Both the position numbers and the translations under genes were made by a program. Below, piece after piece: positions 1 through 11,230 of a stretch of 64,000 nucleotides of DNA (the first letter of the stretch is position 1; each line of letters opens with the position of its first letter). The notes under the pieces are model-generated. The model ran no database searches. It saw only the letters and a list, made by a program, of their open reading frames with translations, and was not told the DNA's origin. The stretch spans positions 9,610,843-9,674,842 of the forward strand of contig NC_084597.1 of assembly GCF_033807715.1 (NCBI RefSeq), given 5' to 3'. The DNA comes from Cololabis saira. Taxonomy: Eukaryota > Chordata > Actinopteri > Beloniformes > Belonidae.

Positions 1-488
1 AGATGGAATCGCTAGATAGTCGATATGTTTCAACTATCTGGTTTTCATTCATTCCAAAGTTCCAAGTCCGAAAGACTCTCTCTCTGTGCGTATTCTTTGA
101 TTTTGGCGATGTCGCCTCCTTGCCACAACAACAGCAGCCATCGGTGCGTAATGCTGGGCAGATTAGCACCTTCCTTTCGAACGTATTAAATACAGACGCA
201 ATCACAATCCCCGCAATTACTTTCAGGCTTGGTAAATCTCATTGCGTATGGTAAATGAACCTATTTGCATTTTCCCCTCCCAGTATTTAGCGCTTTCTGG
301 CGGGTAGGCCCCATATTGATTATTCATCAGGGCAAAAGTACTAAATGAACAGCGTGTGCTATTTTGCTCATTTGAGAGACGCAGTCGTCTTTGCACGCTG
401 TTAGTAGATTAGCTTGCACATTGGTTTGCGGGTGATGTCAAGTTTGCACACGTTTTTACGCACGCAAACCTTTAGTAAATCAGGCCCT
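1..488 (-). mobile_element. PIF/Harbinger-type DNA transposon, end fragment
   Basis: The right edge reads, on the - strand, AGGGCCTGATTTACTAAAGG, which resembles terminal inverted repeats of fish PIF/Harbinger (ISL2EU-like) elements. Between this end and a transposase N-terminus (see 2-141) lies about 340 bases of noncoding sequence. The element continues past the left edge of the window, so its other end and target duplication cannot be seen. The superfamily call rests on the transposase residues and is moderately secure. Confidence 0.5.
2..141 (-). pseudogene. Harbinger-type transposase N-terminus, frameshifted
   Basis: Reading the - strand from 141, the start is MAAVVVARRRHRQNQRIRTE. After a frame change near position 57 the segment NENQIVETYRLSSDSI follows. 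This basic N-terminus followed by an (I)xxxYRLSxxSI motif is what I recall from fish HARBI1/Harbinger DDE transposases, which cut and paste elements flanked by 3-bp target duplications. The frame change makes this copy inactive. The catalytic part would lie outside the window to the left. Confidence 0.5.
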
Positions 489-1655
489 TAATACAGTTTT
501 GTAAACTATTTGTATTTTGCATTTGATTCAATGTTTTGGTGCATCTGAATGTGTCTGTATTTGATTACAGTTTTGTGTTTATAATGACCTTGTTTGAATA
601 AGTAGGCTATATGAATAATATTTGCATATCATTGTGATTGATTAAGCATTAGCTCCATGCCATTTCAGTGATGCTGATGTCATTTGGCTACTATAATGGT
701 AAATAATGCAATTTCAAGTCGATAATTGCATCTTTAATATTTAAAATTCAAATTTAATCTCCAAATTAAGTACAATTGAAATAAGTAACATTCACTATTC
801 ATTACTTTTCTGAGATGGAGGGGGGTGTTGGAGGCTGGTTATTCTGCTAGAGGACTTTGGGACTAGTTAGTAGTCGTGTCAATCCTTAAAAGCACTGGAG
901 TCAATCCTCCAATAGTGTAGAAATAGCGGTAGTGCAGTCGCCACACATATTTGATCTCAGCTGATTGATGAAACATTTATAGTGAGTTCAACATAAGACA
1001 TCCACTTCTTTGTGTTATTGTGCTGCAGTTGAAAACAAGCTCATATGTAAACTAAGCAGCTGAACCAGGATGGTGCTGATTTTTTACAACTCACGCAAGA
1101 TGACTAAATTACCAAGTTTTTTTTGGTCTTGATCTCGGTTTTGAGCTGAACTAGTCTTGGTCTTGATACTCTCTGGTCTTGGTAGTGTCTGGTCTCGGTT
1201 TAGGCCGTCTTGACTACAAGTCTATTAGGCTCTGGCATCCGGATACCTAAGATAAGTCTGAGGTATTGTTTGGGTATCGAACACTGCTCAACATTAGTTT
1301 GTGTTTGCTTGTAGCCAAGCAAAAGTGACTTGTACAGAGTGAGTCCCGCCTCTTGCCCTGGGACATCTAGTAAACGCAGCTGTGTAACCAAAAAAAACCA
1401 AAAAATAACCAAACAGAAACTAAACCGGGTAGGACAATAGAACAATAGATGTTATTCAACTTGATTGGGTGTAGGCAATGCACAAATCTACGCTTCTGTT
1501 GAACCACATTCCTTTCTTATGCATGTGGTGTTGAACCGTCTCAAAGACGGACAAATTCTCACGACGTCGTGCACCGCCCCCCTATCGATAACTGATTTCA
1601 GGAACATGTTACACCCACTATCTACTTCTTGAGTATCAAAATATGCAAGAAAAAG
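489..1655. other. Noncoding stretch, nothing recognised
   Basis: AT-rich intergenic DNA. At about 1115-1215 there is a degenerate repeat of ggtcttgg/ctcggt words, often seen as old transposon debris in fish. The short ORFs here show no recognisable motif. Confidence 0.4.
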
Positions 1656-1663
1656 TATAAATA
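1656..1663 (+). promoter_or_regulatory. Candidate TATA box of the PLAC8-family gene
   Basis: TATAAATA occurs about 750 bases upstream of the first coding ATG and would place transcription start near 1690. A noncoding first exon from there to an AG|GTACAG donor at about 2022, and a TTTTTCAG acceptor ending at 2363, would fit a 5' UTR intron. This is inferred from motifs alone. Confidence 0.3.
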
Positions 1664-2410
1664 AAACTTCCAGTGACGGATTCTACACTGCCTGCAGTCC
1701 CCGCCTCTGTGTAGCGACGGACAGGTGATGGGGAGGTGCAGGTGGAGGAGCGTGGGGAGGAGCAGGCACAGAGACGTGGGTCAAACTGACAGGCAGGAGG
1801 AGGAGCAGCAGGAGAGAGGATGGAAACAGTCTGTGGATGTACAAGTCGAATGACATTTCTCAGAAACCATGCATAATTAATCTTCTGATAAAGATTTCAG
1901 GTTTCTTTTTTTTTTTTGTCTGTAAATATTTGACACTGACTAGATGCCACTAGAAATTTCAGTCGTATCGTCTCATTTATTCACAACTGCAGCTGTGCAA
2001 CGAAGGTGTCCAGAGAGAGCAGGTACAGTACAACATTCACTTTTGTTCATGAGGAGCTGAATCTCTGAAGTGCATGGGATTTTTTTTTGTTTGACTAATC
2101 GGGCTGTTTTATGGTATTTTTGGAAAACTTTGGAAAACAAATCAGAACATGGTCTAACTTTTCAGCTTTGTCAATTATTTCTTCAATTCAGACATAAGGA
2201 CTAAGTTTGGAAACTTTACTAATTTTAAACTGTAAATGTAATGTTTTATTTTTGCCATACTTTTTGCTGTGGTGACCTTTTATAACAATGTAAGTGTAGT
2301 TTTTTTAAATCTAATAATCTACTGTAAGACGTTAACATGCAGGACACCATGTGTATTTTTCAGTTGTCTGTTTCCTTCCTGGTAGTTCTTCGCCGCTTGA
2401 AACCAAACAC

Positions 2411-3775
2411 ATGATGGCAGAAAAGCCTTTAACCGACTGGAGCAGCAATCTGTGTGACTGCTTTGAAGATGCCAGTACCTGTAAGAGTAAAACAATAGAA
2501 TAAAATAAAGAAAAGGCCTTACGATCAGCCAAGGTCACTGATCACTCTGCATCTCCATATCCTTTTCAGGCTGCTATGGTTTCTGGTGCTGCCCCTGCCT
2601 CGCCTGCACCGTCTCCAGCAGATTTGGAGAGAACTACTGTCTGCCCTTGTGCGATGCGTTCTCCCCTGCTATACTCACTCTCTGTGGAATACCTTGTTTT
2701 GCTCCTCCTGCAGGCTTGTCTCTCAGATCCTCCATTCGCAACAGATATGGTATCAAGGTACGGCCAGTACTGGAGTTGAGGGGGGATGAGGGGGGATGGC
2801 ATCCCCCCTGAAAGAAAAACGGTCCAAATCATCCCCCCTGTAAAACTGCCATCCCCCCTTTCCATCCATTATGTCATTTCATCAATGAATGTGGTTTTAC
2901 TGCTATTTCAACATTTAGAGTCATCACCAGAAAAATAACACCAGAAAAATAACTTATTTGACAATTTTCACCTGTTTCAAGTAAACTTTCACTTGAAATA
3001 AGTAGAAAAATCTGCCAGTGGGACAAGATTTATTTAAATTTTGTTCCATTGCCAGATTTTTCTACTTATTTCAAGTGAAAATCTACTTGAAACAGGTGAA
3101 AATGGTTCTTTTTTCCAGTGATGAGTCTTGTTTTAAGTGTAATGAGATTTTTTTTTTACTAAAATGAGACATTTTGACTAGAAATAGGACAAATATTCTG
3201 TATTCTGTATATATTTTGAGTTTTTGCAGTGATCCATTTTACTTATCCTGTGAAAGACAGAGGCATATTGATAAGTTCAGAAAACTGTTTTTTATTGTTG
3301 TGTTTTGATGTATTTGATGTAAGCCCAGTGGATATTTAAAGCTTAAATATTGGTCTGTGCTATTATTTTTAATATATTATATTATTTGTAATCAGCACAA
3401 ATTATCTGTCCCCATATGATAAAATCCACCATCCCCCCTGATTTTTTTTTTACAACTTGAGTACTGGGTACGGCGCTTGAGACACTGATATGATGATGAT
3501 TTACAAGTGAAACTAAAAAAAGTTCAACTTTGATTTCATGTGCTTGTTTGCAGGGTTCAGTCTGTAAAGACATCTTTGCTTCCTGTTTCTGCGTGTGGTG
3601 TAACTGGTGTCAGATGCACCGGGAGTTAAAACATCGCAGGAAAATCCCCACTGTCATCGTGGCTACGCAGCCTCAAAACATCATCAACGTGCACGCTGCT
3701 CCTACGATGAATGTACTTCATAGCCCACCTCCCACTTTTGTGAACCAACCAGGAGTCTTCATGGCTCAATACTGA
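2411..3775 (+). CDS. PLAC8-family cysteine-rich protein (cornifelin/ponzr-like), three coding exons
   Basis: Coding exons are 2411-2480, 2570-2757 and 3554-3775, giving 480 bases and 159 residues. Exon 1 starts ATGATG (the second ATG at 2414 could also serve) and reads MAEKPLTDWSSNLCDCFED. Introns are GT-AG: donor GTAAGAG at 2481 and acceptor CCTTTTCAG; donor GTACGG at 2758 and acceptor TTTGCAG at 3553. Intron 1 is phase 1 and intron 2 is phase 0. The protein has the PLAC8-domain hallmarks: WSSxLCDCF, a CCYGFWCCPCLAC cysteine cluster, FGENYCLPLC, SLRSSIRNRYGIKG, and FCVWCNWCQMHREL, followed by a polar tail ending MAQY. PLAC8/cornifelin/ponzr proteins are small cysteine-rich proteins with roles in epithelia, immune cells or kidney; the exact role of this one cannot be read from sequence. 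A hAT MITE fills most of intron 2 and begins at intron base 8. No frameshift or stop is seen, so the gene is probably functional. Paralogue assignment is uncertain. Confidence 0.88.
2765..3466 (+). mobile_element. Non-autonomous hAT-like MITE in intron 2 (family GATG, copy 1)
   Basis: The element starts CAGTACTGGAGTTGAGGGGG and ends CAACTTGAGTACTG, so the ends form imperfect inverted repeats of the CAG...CTG type. It is flanked by an 8-bp target duplication ggtacggc at 2757-2764 and 3467-3474, as expected for hAT. Near the left end it has several GGGGGGATG words. Its centre (about 2970-3105) is a long inverted repeat of tttcaagtgaaa/tttctacttatttc sequence that would fold into a hairpin. It has no transposase. 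Other copies lie at 19110 and 62104. Confidence 0.85.
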
Positions 3776-4166
3776 CAGCTGTGATGCTGCTTTTGTTCCT
3801 ATGTATCTTTTGATCTCATTAGTGTCAAGTTTCAGTTTTACTTTTACTGTATGGTGACATTTGTAGCAACAATGACAATGTTTGGGCTTATTTTCTCGCT
3901 CGCTCTCTCTAAGCGAGGGAGAGATAAAAAGCTATAGCGAAATCCTATTATTCACGTGTTTATCAACTTCATTTTACTCATCCATCGTCTCTATTGGCCT
4001 CTTAATTTTAACGGTCACGAGGATTTGCTGGAGTCCAGCCCAGCTCTCTTCCTGCTGGGACAGGCTCCCAATGAATTGATCAGGCAAATGTTGACTAACA
4101 ACCACACATGCTGATTTCATTCCCAATGAGACATTTAAAATCAATATGTGAAAAATATAAGATACA

Positions 4167-4172
4167 AATAAA
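4167..4172 (+). terminator. Candidate polyadenylation signal of the PLAC8-family gene
   Basis: AATAAA lies about 390 bases after the stop codon and before the L1 insertion. No other AATAAA is closer to the stop, so this is a reasonable 3' end. Confidence 0.4.
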
Positions 4173-4308
4173 TACTTTGCCATGTCAATTTTTGTCTTGC
4201 CAGTTGCAACCTCCTGCCAGTAGAGGGAGACGCATCCCTACTTTCAACGCACTCGGTTCAGAGTGACGTCAGAAATGTGTTTGTTCTTTATTTCACTACA
4301 TTTGTGTG

Positions 4309-5163
4309 GCAATTATAAAACTGAAAAAATCCCCTTAAAATTATCTAATTTCCATAAACAAATGCTCCTTTCCTGGTCTTTAATCTATAAACACAACTAC
4401 TCCCCCCACAGATACTACATCTGGAACAATAGAGACATATTATATAAACACAAATCATTGTTCTTCGAAAACTGGTTCGTCCATGGAATTTATCTGGTTA
4501 AGCAGCTCCTCAACCCAAACGGCACTTTAATGTCATACTCAGAACTCCTAGACAAGTATAGTATTCCTATACCACCAAAGGAATACGCTATAGTTTTTGA
4601 TGCTATACCTTCTAGTGTCTTAATGCTTCTTAGGAATTCATCTGAACTGACTTTACTGCCATTGGATCCTGCTGTTACTAGTGTTGGTCAGATATGTTTC
4701 TCCTCTAAAAAGAGCAATAACAACCGTGATATACATGCCTTATTTCAAAGAGAAGTAGTCTGTGTTCCAAATGTAGTCTCTTACTGGAATAACTTCACTT
4801 CAGATCTGAACTGGAAGAAAATCTGGTGTTTGCCCTCTAAATATCTGATAATAAATAAGGTTAAAGAAGTGACTCTGAAAATGATTCATCGTTTTTATCC
4901 TTGCAAGGTATTTCTACAAAGATACAAAAAGGACATTGATGTGGTCTGCTCATTTTGTAAACTGTCTGCAGAAGACTTATGTTATTTATTTTGGTCTTGT
5001 CCCATCTCATGTATTTTTTGGCAAGATATCTGTTCACTAATTTCACATCATATTGACTCTGATTTCTCCCTCTCATATGAAAATGTATTGTTTGGATTCT
5101 TTTCTTACACCTCTAGCATATTTTTACTTATACCACTACAGTCACTCTGCTGTAGATTTTTCT
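4309..5163 (+). pseudogene. L1 ORF2 C-terminal fragment (post-RT region)
   Basis: The reading frame is open for nearly 285 codons after the host-derived bases upstream of 4309. It contains IPLKLSNFHKQMLLSW, YIWNNRDILYKHKSLFFENW and a zinc-binding-like motif, CSFCKLSAEDLCYLFWSC. These are typical of the region after the reverse transcriptase in fish L1 ORF2 (zf-RVT domain). The endonuclease and the RT core are absent because of 5' truncation. The frame departs from ORF2 at the nested insertion near 5118 and resumes in another frame at 5327-5530. Confidence 0.85.
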
Positions 5164-5326
5164 GACATTGGTATATTTATATATTTTCTTGTACATAAGG
5201 AGACATGCCCTGTTCATTTTTATTCTACTTTATTCTTGTTCTATTTGAGATTTTCAACGTCTTGCTGCTCAGTTGTCCTGCAATTGCCCCTCGGGGATGA
5301 ATAAAGTTTTCTGAATCTGAATCTGA
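5118..5326 (+). mobile_element. Nested 3' tail of another LINE
   Basis: This segment interrupts the L1 frame and ends with CCCCTCGGGGATGAATAAAG followed by three to four TCTGAA repeats, a well-known 3' end of fish L2/Rex-type LINEs. It is therefore a short 5'-truncated copy inserted into the L1. The left boundary is estimated from where L1 similarity stops. Confidence 0.65.
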
Positions 5327-5530
5327 ATGAAAGCAAATCAATTTTACATCATCAATTTAATTTTGTTACTTGCAAAATTTCATATTCACAAATCGAAATT
5401 CTCTAATCACATACCATCTTTCCCGGCCTTTAAAAATGAATTCAAACAATACATTGCAACAATCCAATATTCTAAAAATAGAAAAGCCATCCAAACCACT
5501 GAGTTATGTACTAGGTATAGCTTTTTTTGA
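5327..5530 (+). pseudogene. L1 ORF2 terminal fragment
   Basis: The frame reads ANQFYIINLILLLAKFHIHK and then FPAFKNEFKQYI, the usual end of fish L1 ORF2. It continues the protein cut by the nested LINE tail, in a different frame from the first fragment. It is followed by the L1 3' UTR, AATAAA and poly(A). Confidence 0.75.
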
Positions 5531-5894
5531 ACTGATCTATAATTTCTGTCTGTGACTAATCCCCTGGCATCAACTGTTCCTATGTATGTCTTGTTTGTTT
5601 TGTAATGTACTGTTGACAATTTGAAATAAAGAAGTGTGAAAAAAAACAAAAAAAAAACTACATTTGTGTGAACTCTCTGTCTTAAATGAATCGATAAATG
5701 AACTATTTTTTACTGCTGTGTCTCAAATCATCATTCTGTTTCATGTGAAATACAAGATGTAGGATGTAATGGAAAAATCAGTTAGCACTACATAAAGAGA
5801 ATTTAATATTGACTGAATTAATAATTTTGAATATTAGGAAAGACAAACCATTTACAGAATTCATGAAGGTACAGCTCATGCCCTTTTTTCTTTC

Positions 5895-5919
5895 GGGGGG
5901 GGGGGGGGGGGGGGGGGGG
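5895..5919 (+). repeat. Poly-G tract (25 G)
   Basis: Uninterrupted run of 25 G, able in principle to form G-quadruplexes and prone to length error in assembly. Confidence 0.9.
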
Positions 5920-6468
5920 ATGATTGCTTATACATGCCTCGTACCTCTGAAATGAAATAACAGTCAGAATGAAACAAAGTAAAAAAAAAAATCACTTATT
6001 TGGTACTGTAAACATTTGACCTGCGAATTTAAACTTTTCTTCTTGAGTTAATCAGGAACAAAAATAAACTCTTGTAACTTCAAGTGTTCACATGCTCTTA
6101 TATGCCTCTGCTATCATTTGGTCAACTCTTCAAAACCTGCCTACCTTTCTTTTAAAGTTACTGGGTTTTGATTTATGCCTGGGTTTTAAGAGAAAGCCTT
6201 GAGATCAACAAGACAAGCAGAACATTGTTTGCCAAATAAGTTTTAGAATTAACTGTTGATCAGATTGAGAAAATCATCCAGAGCATCGTGTAGTTCAGGA
6301 TGTTTCCTTCGTCAGTTATATGAAAACTTCAAAAATATTAGTCAGATTTTCAAAAAAGTGATTAGAAATTAATACAGACTGTGATTTCTTGTTGGGATCT
6401 ATAACTAGGGGGATAAGGGGATTTTATATTTCTCGGTTGTTTTATTTCAATAAAGAACATGACAAATA

Positions 6469-6510
6469 TGTGTGTGTGTGTGTGTGTGGGAGGGGGGGGG
6501 GGGGGGGGGT
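6469..6510 (+). repeat. GT microsatellite followed by poly-G
   Basis: About nine GT units pass into GGGAGG and then a run of about 18 G, ending in TGTATACACAC. Confidence 0.85.
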
Positions 6511-7654
6511 GTATACACACAGTGCTCAAAACATACATTTTAAGTATCTCTTAGCAAATGTGTTGTAGTTTGAGTGAAAAGCAGCTCACTGTCAGGAGTG
6601 ATTTATGGTGAAAACGTGGGAAAACGTTGGTTATCAGCTGCACCACAACGTCAATAGTCTGCAGCTTCAGCTCTGCATGGTAGCAGACATGCAAATATAA
6701 AGGCCTTTAAAATAAATGTTGAGGCCTTGACTCTGATTTATGAGTCGAAATGCGTTTATTGTGCAAGTTGAGTTTGAGTCAAGTTACATGTCTTTAGAAT
6801 TAGGGCACAAGTTGGATTCAAGTCGGATTTGAGTCTGAGTTCAGGACTTGAGTGCTAGAAATCTGGGGGAAAAAAATCATTTGTAAAGCATTTACTAGAT
6901 TATAGGAAAATATGAAATTATCTGCTCACCAACAGACTGAAATGAATTAAACAGCCGTTTCTTTGGCAACATTAGGTCGACACGGTTCAAGAAAGTGAGA
7001 AAAACTTTCCAAGATTTTGACAGCTGTGCCAAACTGCATGAAAGAGCAGCCACAGCTCTGTGTAGAGCTGTGTGTCATCACCTGCTCTCTAGCATGTCAT
7101 AACAGACTTACATTAGATGTCTCAATATGACGAGTAAAGCTCTAATAAATGACAGCCAGCTCTAACTGGGAGGACATTTCCATCGAGGAACAAAAAGATT
7201 CCCAGTTTGAATTTTGGCTTTTTAAAGCAGGTGTCGAAAATGGACAAACTGTTTTTCCTTCTCACGTTACTGTTCGAAAGTCGCCCTTCTGTCAGTTGAC
7301 ATTTGTGTCTGTAGGTACTTCAGTGTTTGTCAGGCTTCAGGTGTTGTAAACGTCACCGGTCCTTCTCAGCTGGATGTTCTTGTATTAACTGTTAGATCCG
7401 GGGAAATCTTTAAAATCCTTCACGACAAACCGTGAGCAAAGTATTGAAAACTCAAATCAATCAGAATAATAGAAGGATAAATATCAATGAATTCTGATGA
7501 CAAACATTTAGATGAACACAATTACAAGAATAAAAATATTAGTCCTTGTTTTCAAAGAAATCAGTGACTTTTACATTCCACAGGTTTTTGGGTCTTCAAT
7601 AACAGACTTCAGAAGCATGTTGCACCTATTATTTACTCATAACTGGGTCAAAGT

Positions 7655-9594
7655 TGTTGTGCCCGACCATATGCCCATCTGAACTTATAAAATGTATGAA
7701 CATTTTGTGATTATGAATTCCAGCAAAGCCAGACCCGGCCTCCCCCCTGGAGTTTATGGCCCGGCTGCTATCTTCTCGCTCAGGCCAATTTATGACCCTG
7801 GTGGCCTGGTTCGAGATGGCCTGTATGTGACCCACGATACGGCTCCAGATCAAAGCAGGACAGGAAGGTTTCTGCCAGGGAAAACAGACTTCCTTGGGGT
7901 TTTATGACACCTAAGCAGGGGTCGGGATGCAGCGGAGCCCAAAACCAGACCTCAAAATGGTACTGCTTCTTTGAACCCCCCCTTTTCCGCTTTAATGTGC
8001 TTCATAAAATGGCGCTGTTGCCTGAACTACAACCCCCAGCATGCCTTGCGGGGGGGGGGGTGGCGCCTACAAGCGGCGCTCATCCAATCGCAATGAGGCA
8101 CCGATGACGTCACTGCAGCGCGCGTAGGATCAAAACCCCTGCCGCTGCTCCTTTCTCCGCTCTCTTCCGATCACCCTCTCATCCGAGCTGGATCGTTTGG
8201 CTCTGGGCCAAGATCCCATCTCCCTTTCTCCCCCCGGCTGGGGGGAGGTGTAAGGCCCCATCGGGCCGCTCCGGTGGACCTGCAGCCCGTTGAAGCCGCG
8301 GTGCACGGAGCCGCCCCCATCAGCTCCCGGTCTCAACTTTTCATCCAGAGTCCTGCTTCACGTGTCCCCGGTCCCTGGGAGCTGGAAAGGGGGGGGGAAG
8401 CCGCTCCGAAGCTCGGCCCCGGCCCAGGGTGAGACCCGTTCTTCTTTCCTAACCTCTCTCTCTGCTCTTAAAACTTCACCTGAAAGGACCTGTGGACAGC
8501 CTGCCCCGCGCAGAACCGAGACGCATCCCGCTGCCCGTCCCGGGGCCACGCGCTCAGGCCGACGGGCACCAGCACTCAGAAGAAGTAGACTGGCCCCGCG
8601 CGCCCCCGAGACGACGTGATAGCCTCCGGACCGGAGCTGGAGCGCCGGCTGCTTCAGCTGTACCCCCGTCCTCTCGTGATTCCAGAGTCAGGAGGAGGAG
8701 CGGGAGAGGCGGGAGGACTCTCTGGGATCGGACTCCGACCAAAGACCCGGCAGGAACCCCTGATCGGCACCCGGAGACCCGAGGAGGCGTGAGGTTTTGA
8801 GACCTGGGTGTATGAGTTTAACTGGGAGTGTTACAGAGCTAAATCTGTGTTCAGAGCTGAGATTACACTACCATCATTATAAGGACTGTTTTCATTAATT
8901 TGTAGTCACTACTTTCTGCTAGTCATTCATGTTTTAAAGCGCTGTTTTCTGCAGTTGATCACGGTTTAACACCGGGATCACCATCCGTTCTAATTGCACG
9001 TGGCCAAGAGGGCGCGTCCATCTTTAAAAGACCACAGGAGCCCCGTTTGAACTGTAGATGTTCTGTATCTTCGTTATTATTGCTTGATTTCTTTTCTTTT
9101 TCATTCCATGCATTTAACGTTTATGTTTCATTTTATTGATTGTTGTTTTTCTAGTTAATTAATTGTTTTATGGATACTTAAGCCATTTCTGCCATCAGAT
9201 TTATTTGGGTGTTGCGTTTATCATCTTTTGACACCCGTATGTAAATAAATTCTGATTGATTTCTTTATGAGTGGTTGTGTTATTTCATGCAAGATTTGGT
9301 CACAAATTGATTTGTTTAAGCAGAGCCTAGTGTTCGGATATCACGCCTTCACTGTTATTCTGTAAGATTTGCTGTTCTGCAGGATAATTCAAATCATAAT
9401 GAGACTGATTTTCTGCTGTTAGTTATCGAATTCCACCGGAAGTAAGGCCCCGGCGGTGGTGCCCCTACGAGAATTATCATTTTTGATAATACAATTTGAT
9501 AAATAGTCAACTTTATTAATTATTAATAATTCTTTAATAGAATTATCATTAGCCTTGATAACTGGACAGCCAAGCTACCTTGAGTTGCACAACA
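7655..9594 (+). repeat. 5' LTR
   Basis: 1940 bp. The 5' part is GC-rich around 8090-8790, then AT-rich. A polyadenylation signal AATAAA lies at 9244-9249. TATAAAA occurs at about 7686, but its role as a promoter is unproven. Small ORFs inside are shadowed in the other LTR and show no protein motif. Confidence 0.92.
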
Positions 9595-9598
9595 TAAA

Positions 9599-9616
9599 TG
9601 GCGCCCCAGCGTGAGG
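9599..9616 (+). other. Primer-binding site
   Basis: TGGCGCCCCAGCGTGAGG begins four bases after the LTR. TGG is the complement of the tRNA CCA end. The TGGCGCCC start resembles lysine-tRNA primer sites (TGGCGCCCAACGTGGGGC) with an extra base and changes; the actual tRNA is not certain. Confidence 0.75.
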
Positions 9617-9633
9617 CTCTCTAATAACATAAA

Positions 9634-9651
9634 TGGCGCCCCAGCGTGAGG
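9634..9651 (+). repeat. Second, tandemly duplicated primer-binding site
   Basis: The same 18 bases recur 35 bases downstream as part of a tandem duplication that includes ACATAAA before and CTCTCT after the site. Confidence 0.8.
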
Positions 9652-11220
9652 CTCTCTCGAAGCGATATTTGTGACCAGTTTGTATGAAATAACAGAACAT
9701 TAATTTTGATCGGGAAAGAAAATATTTTTATTTTTCTTCCCCCCCTCATTATCTGATTCCTACGATTTTAAAACCTCCCGGTTCTAATGGCAACCTCGCC
9801 TCACTAAGGGTTGGTTGCTTTGTTAAGTTCTTTAATTTTATTAATTTGAACTTTTATTTTTCATCACACGATTATTAATCTTGTGATTGATTTCCTCTGC
9901 AACCTTACTTCACTGAAGGTAATGGTTGGGTTTGCTTTAAGTTCTGTTAATTTTATTAACCTGAACTTTTTCTATCACTCAATTTTGGTGAATCTGTTTG
10001 AGTAATTTCCTCTTGCAACCAGGTTCCATGGAAACTAATGGTTGACTTAATTTCTTTAATTCTATTAATTGAACTGTTGCGGATTACCCCATGTGAGTTA
10101 TTAATCTTCTCAGATTAATCTCTACTGTGTTTTAAGTTGAATCTTTAATTTAAAGTTATTTAAAGATTCCTCCCTTTTTATTCACTTTATTAATTCCTTT
10201 CAGTTGGTTCTTGCTTCTAAGGTTATAACCAATACCCCAGTCTCTCAGGGTTTGTTATCGGTTTAATTTCTTCTAATCTGGGTGATAACGTGAGCTGACT
10301 TCGTTAATAAGTGTAATCTCTTGCCAGAATCCCAAGCGAAGTGCTGGGGCCTGGACCGTGAGCTGAGGTGTGGTTATTAATGGCAGAGAGCTCATCGCAG
10401 TGGACGGAGAACCAGCAGAGGTGGACATGCAGGCTGATAGAGATCGACCGACAGGCAAGTCTGTTCTCAGGCTGGACCCAAAAGTGGTGAGCCCGGTCAT
10501 CTCATCCCCTGAGCCCCCTGGTCAGACACCACCGTGAGTAAGCCAAAAATTAATTACCCGAAAGGAGCTGCGGCCCTTCCCAGTTTTCACTGTTACTGAC
10601 GCTGAAGAAGCAGCTCAGCGTTTTCTTAAAGTAAACCAGAGGAGAACAGATCACGATTAACAACCAAGGCGCAGACGCCGTACCTCAGAGCGAGGGGGGT
10701 CCCATGTTTGACTTTTTTTTAGCAAAAGAACACTGAACAGCTGCATTACCTTGTATGCAGCGGCCCCCTCACAATTTTTCTGACCCAGAAGTGGAAGCCC
10801 GCTCCACACCTGAAAGGGGGGTAGGATACTTTGGGGCGTTAAAAAAAAATTCACGCCTACAAACAATTTCCAGGCTTCCATAGCCGACATAAGTTAATTT
10901 GTGTGTTTTTGTCTCCTAGCAATTAATCAAAGAGTGGTTAAATTGTTGGTTTTTGATTTTAGGTACAGTGTACATACTGAAACCTAACTAACCCCTCCCT
11001 TTATCTTTCATCTACCGCACTTTAAGAGTGATATCACTGTGTTAGGTAAATGAATGATGTTATTGCTTTGAATATGTTTTTCTTTTCATATTTTTGTGCA
11101 TTGCTCGCCTAGTGGACTAACCAGGCTAGCCTCACGCCCCCAACCAGAGTTTATGACCACATGGACTGGTGCACCGTTGTTAGATTCGACAACCAGACCC
11201 TGCATTCCGGTTTTCGATTC
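9652..11220 (+). other. Internal region of the LTR element, no coding capacity seen
   Basis: This 1.57-kb stretch has many stops in all frames. The longest open pieces are under 80 codons and show no zinc knuckle, protease, RT or integrase motif. A stretch near 10380-10540 is open for a short way on the + strand but is not recognisable. A motif TTCTTTAATTTTATTAATT with neighbouring CAACC words recurs loosely at 9780-10080. Confidence 0.6.
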
Positions 11221-11230
11221 GAAGGGGGGA
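11219..11230 (+). other. Polypurine tract
   Basis: CGAAGGGGGGA directly abuts the TG of the 3' LTR, the expected position of the plus-strand primer. Confidence 0.8.

Larger units (their letters stand above)
4309..5656 (+). mobile_element. 5'-truncated L1-type LINE retrotransposon
   Basis: The insert is bounded by a perfect 14-bp target duplication, ACTACATTTGTGTG, at 4295-4308 and 5657-5670. It ends with AATAAA (about 5624) and an A-rich tail, and contains the C-terminal part of an ORF2 protein. These are the marks of target-primed reverse transcription with 5' truncation. A separate LINE tail is nested at about 5118-5326. It sits just downstream of the PLAC8-family gene. Confidence 0.88.
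5671..7650. other. Noncoding stretch with G tracts and simple repeats
   Basis: No gene recognised. It holds a run of 25 G at 5895-5919, a (GT)n plus G18 tract at about 6469-6510, and a degenerate gagt/tgagtc repeat at about 6720-6855. Short ORFs such as the one at 7149-7349 have no recognisable motif. Confidence 0.5.

Noticed and set aside
2566..2865. ORFs on both strands over exon 2 of the PLAC8-family gene (MVSGAAPASPAP..., MERGDGSFTGG...)
   Set aside because: They are out-of-frame or antisense shadows of the spliced PLAC8 exon and run into the MITE.
10273..10890. Short - strand ORFs in the LTR element interior as possible accessory genes
   Set aside because: Antisense to the element, under 80 codons, no motif and interrupted elsewhere.
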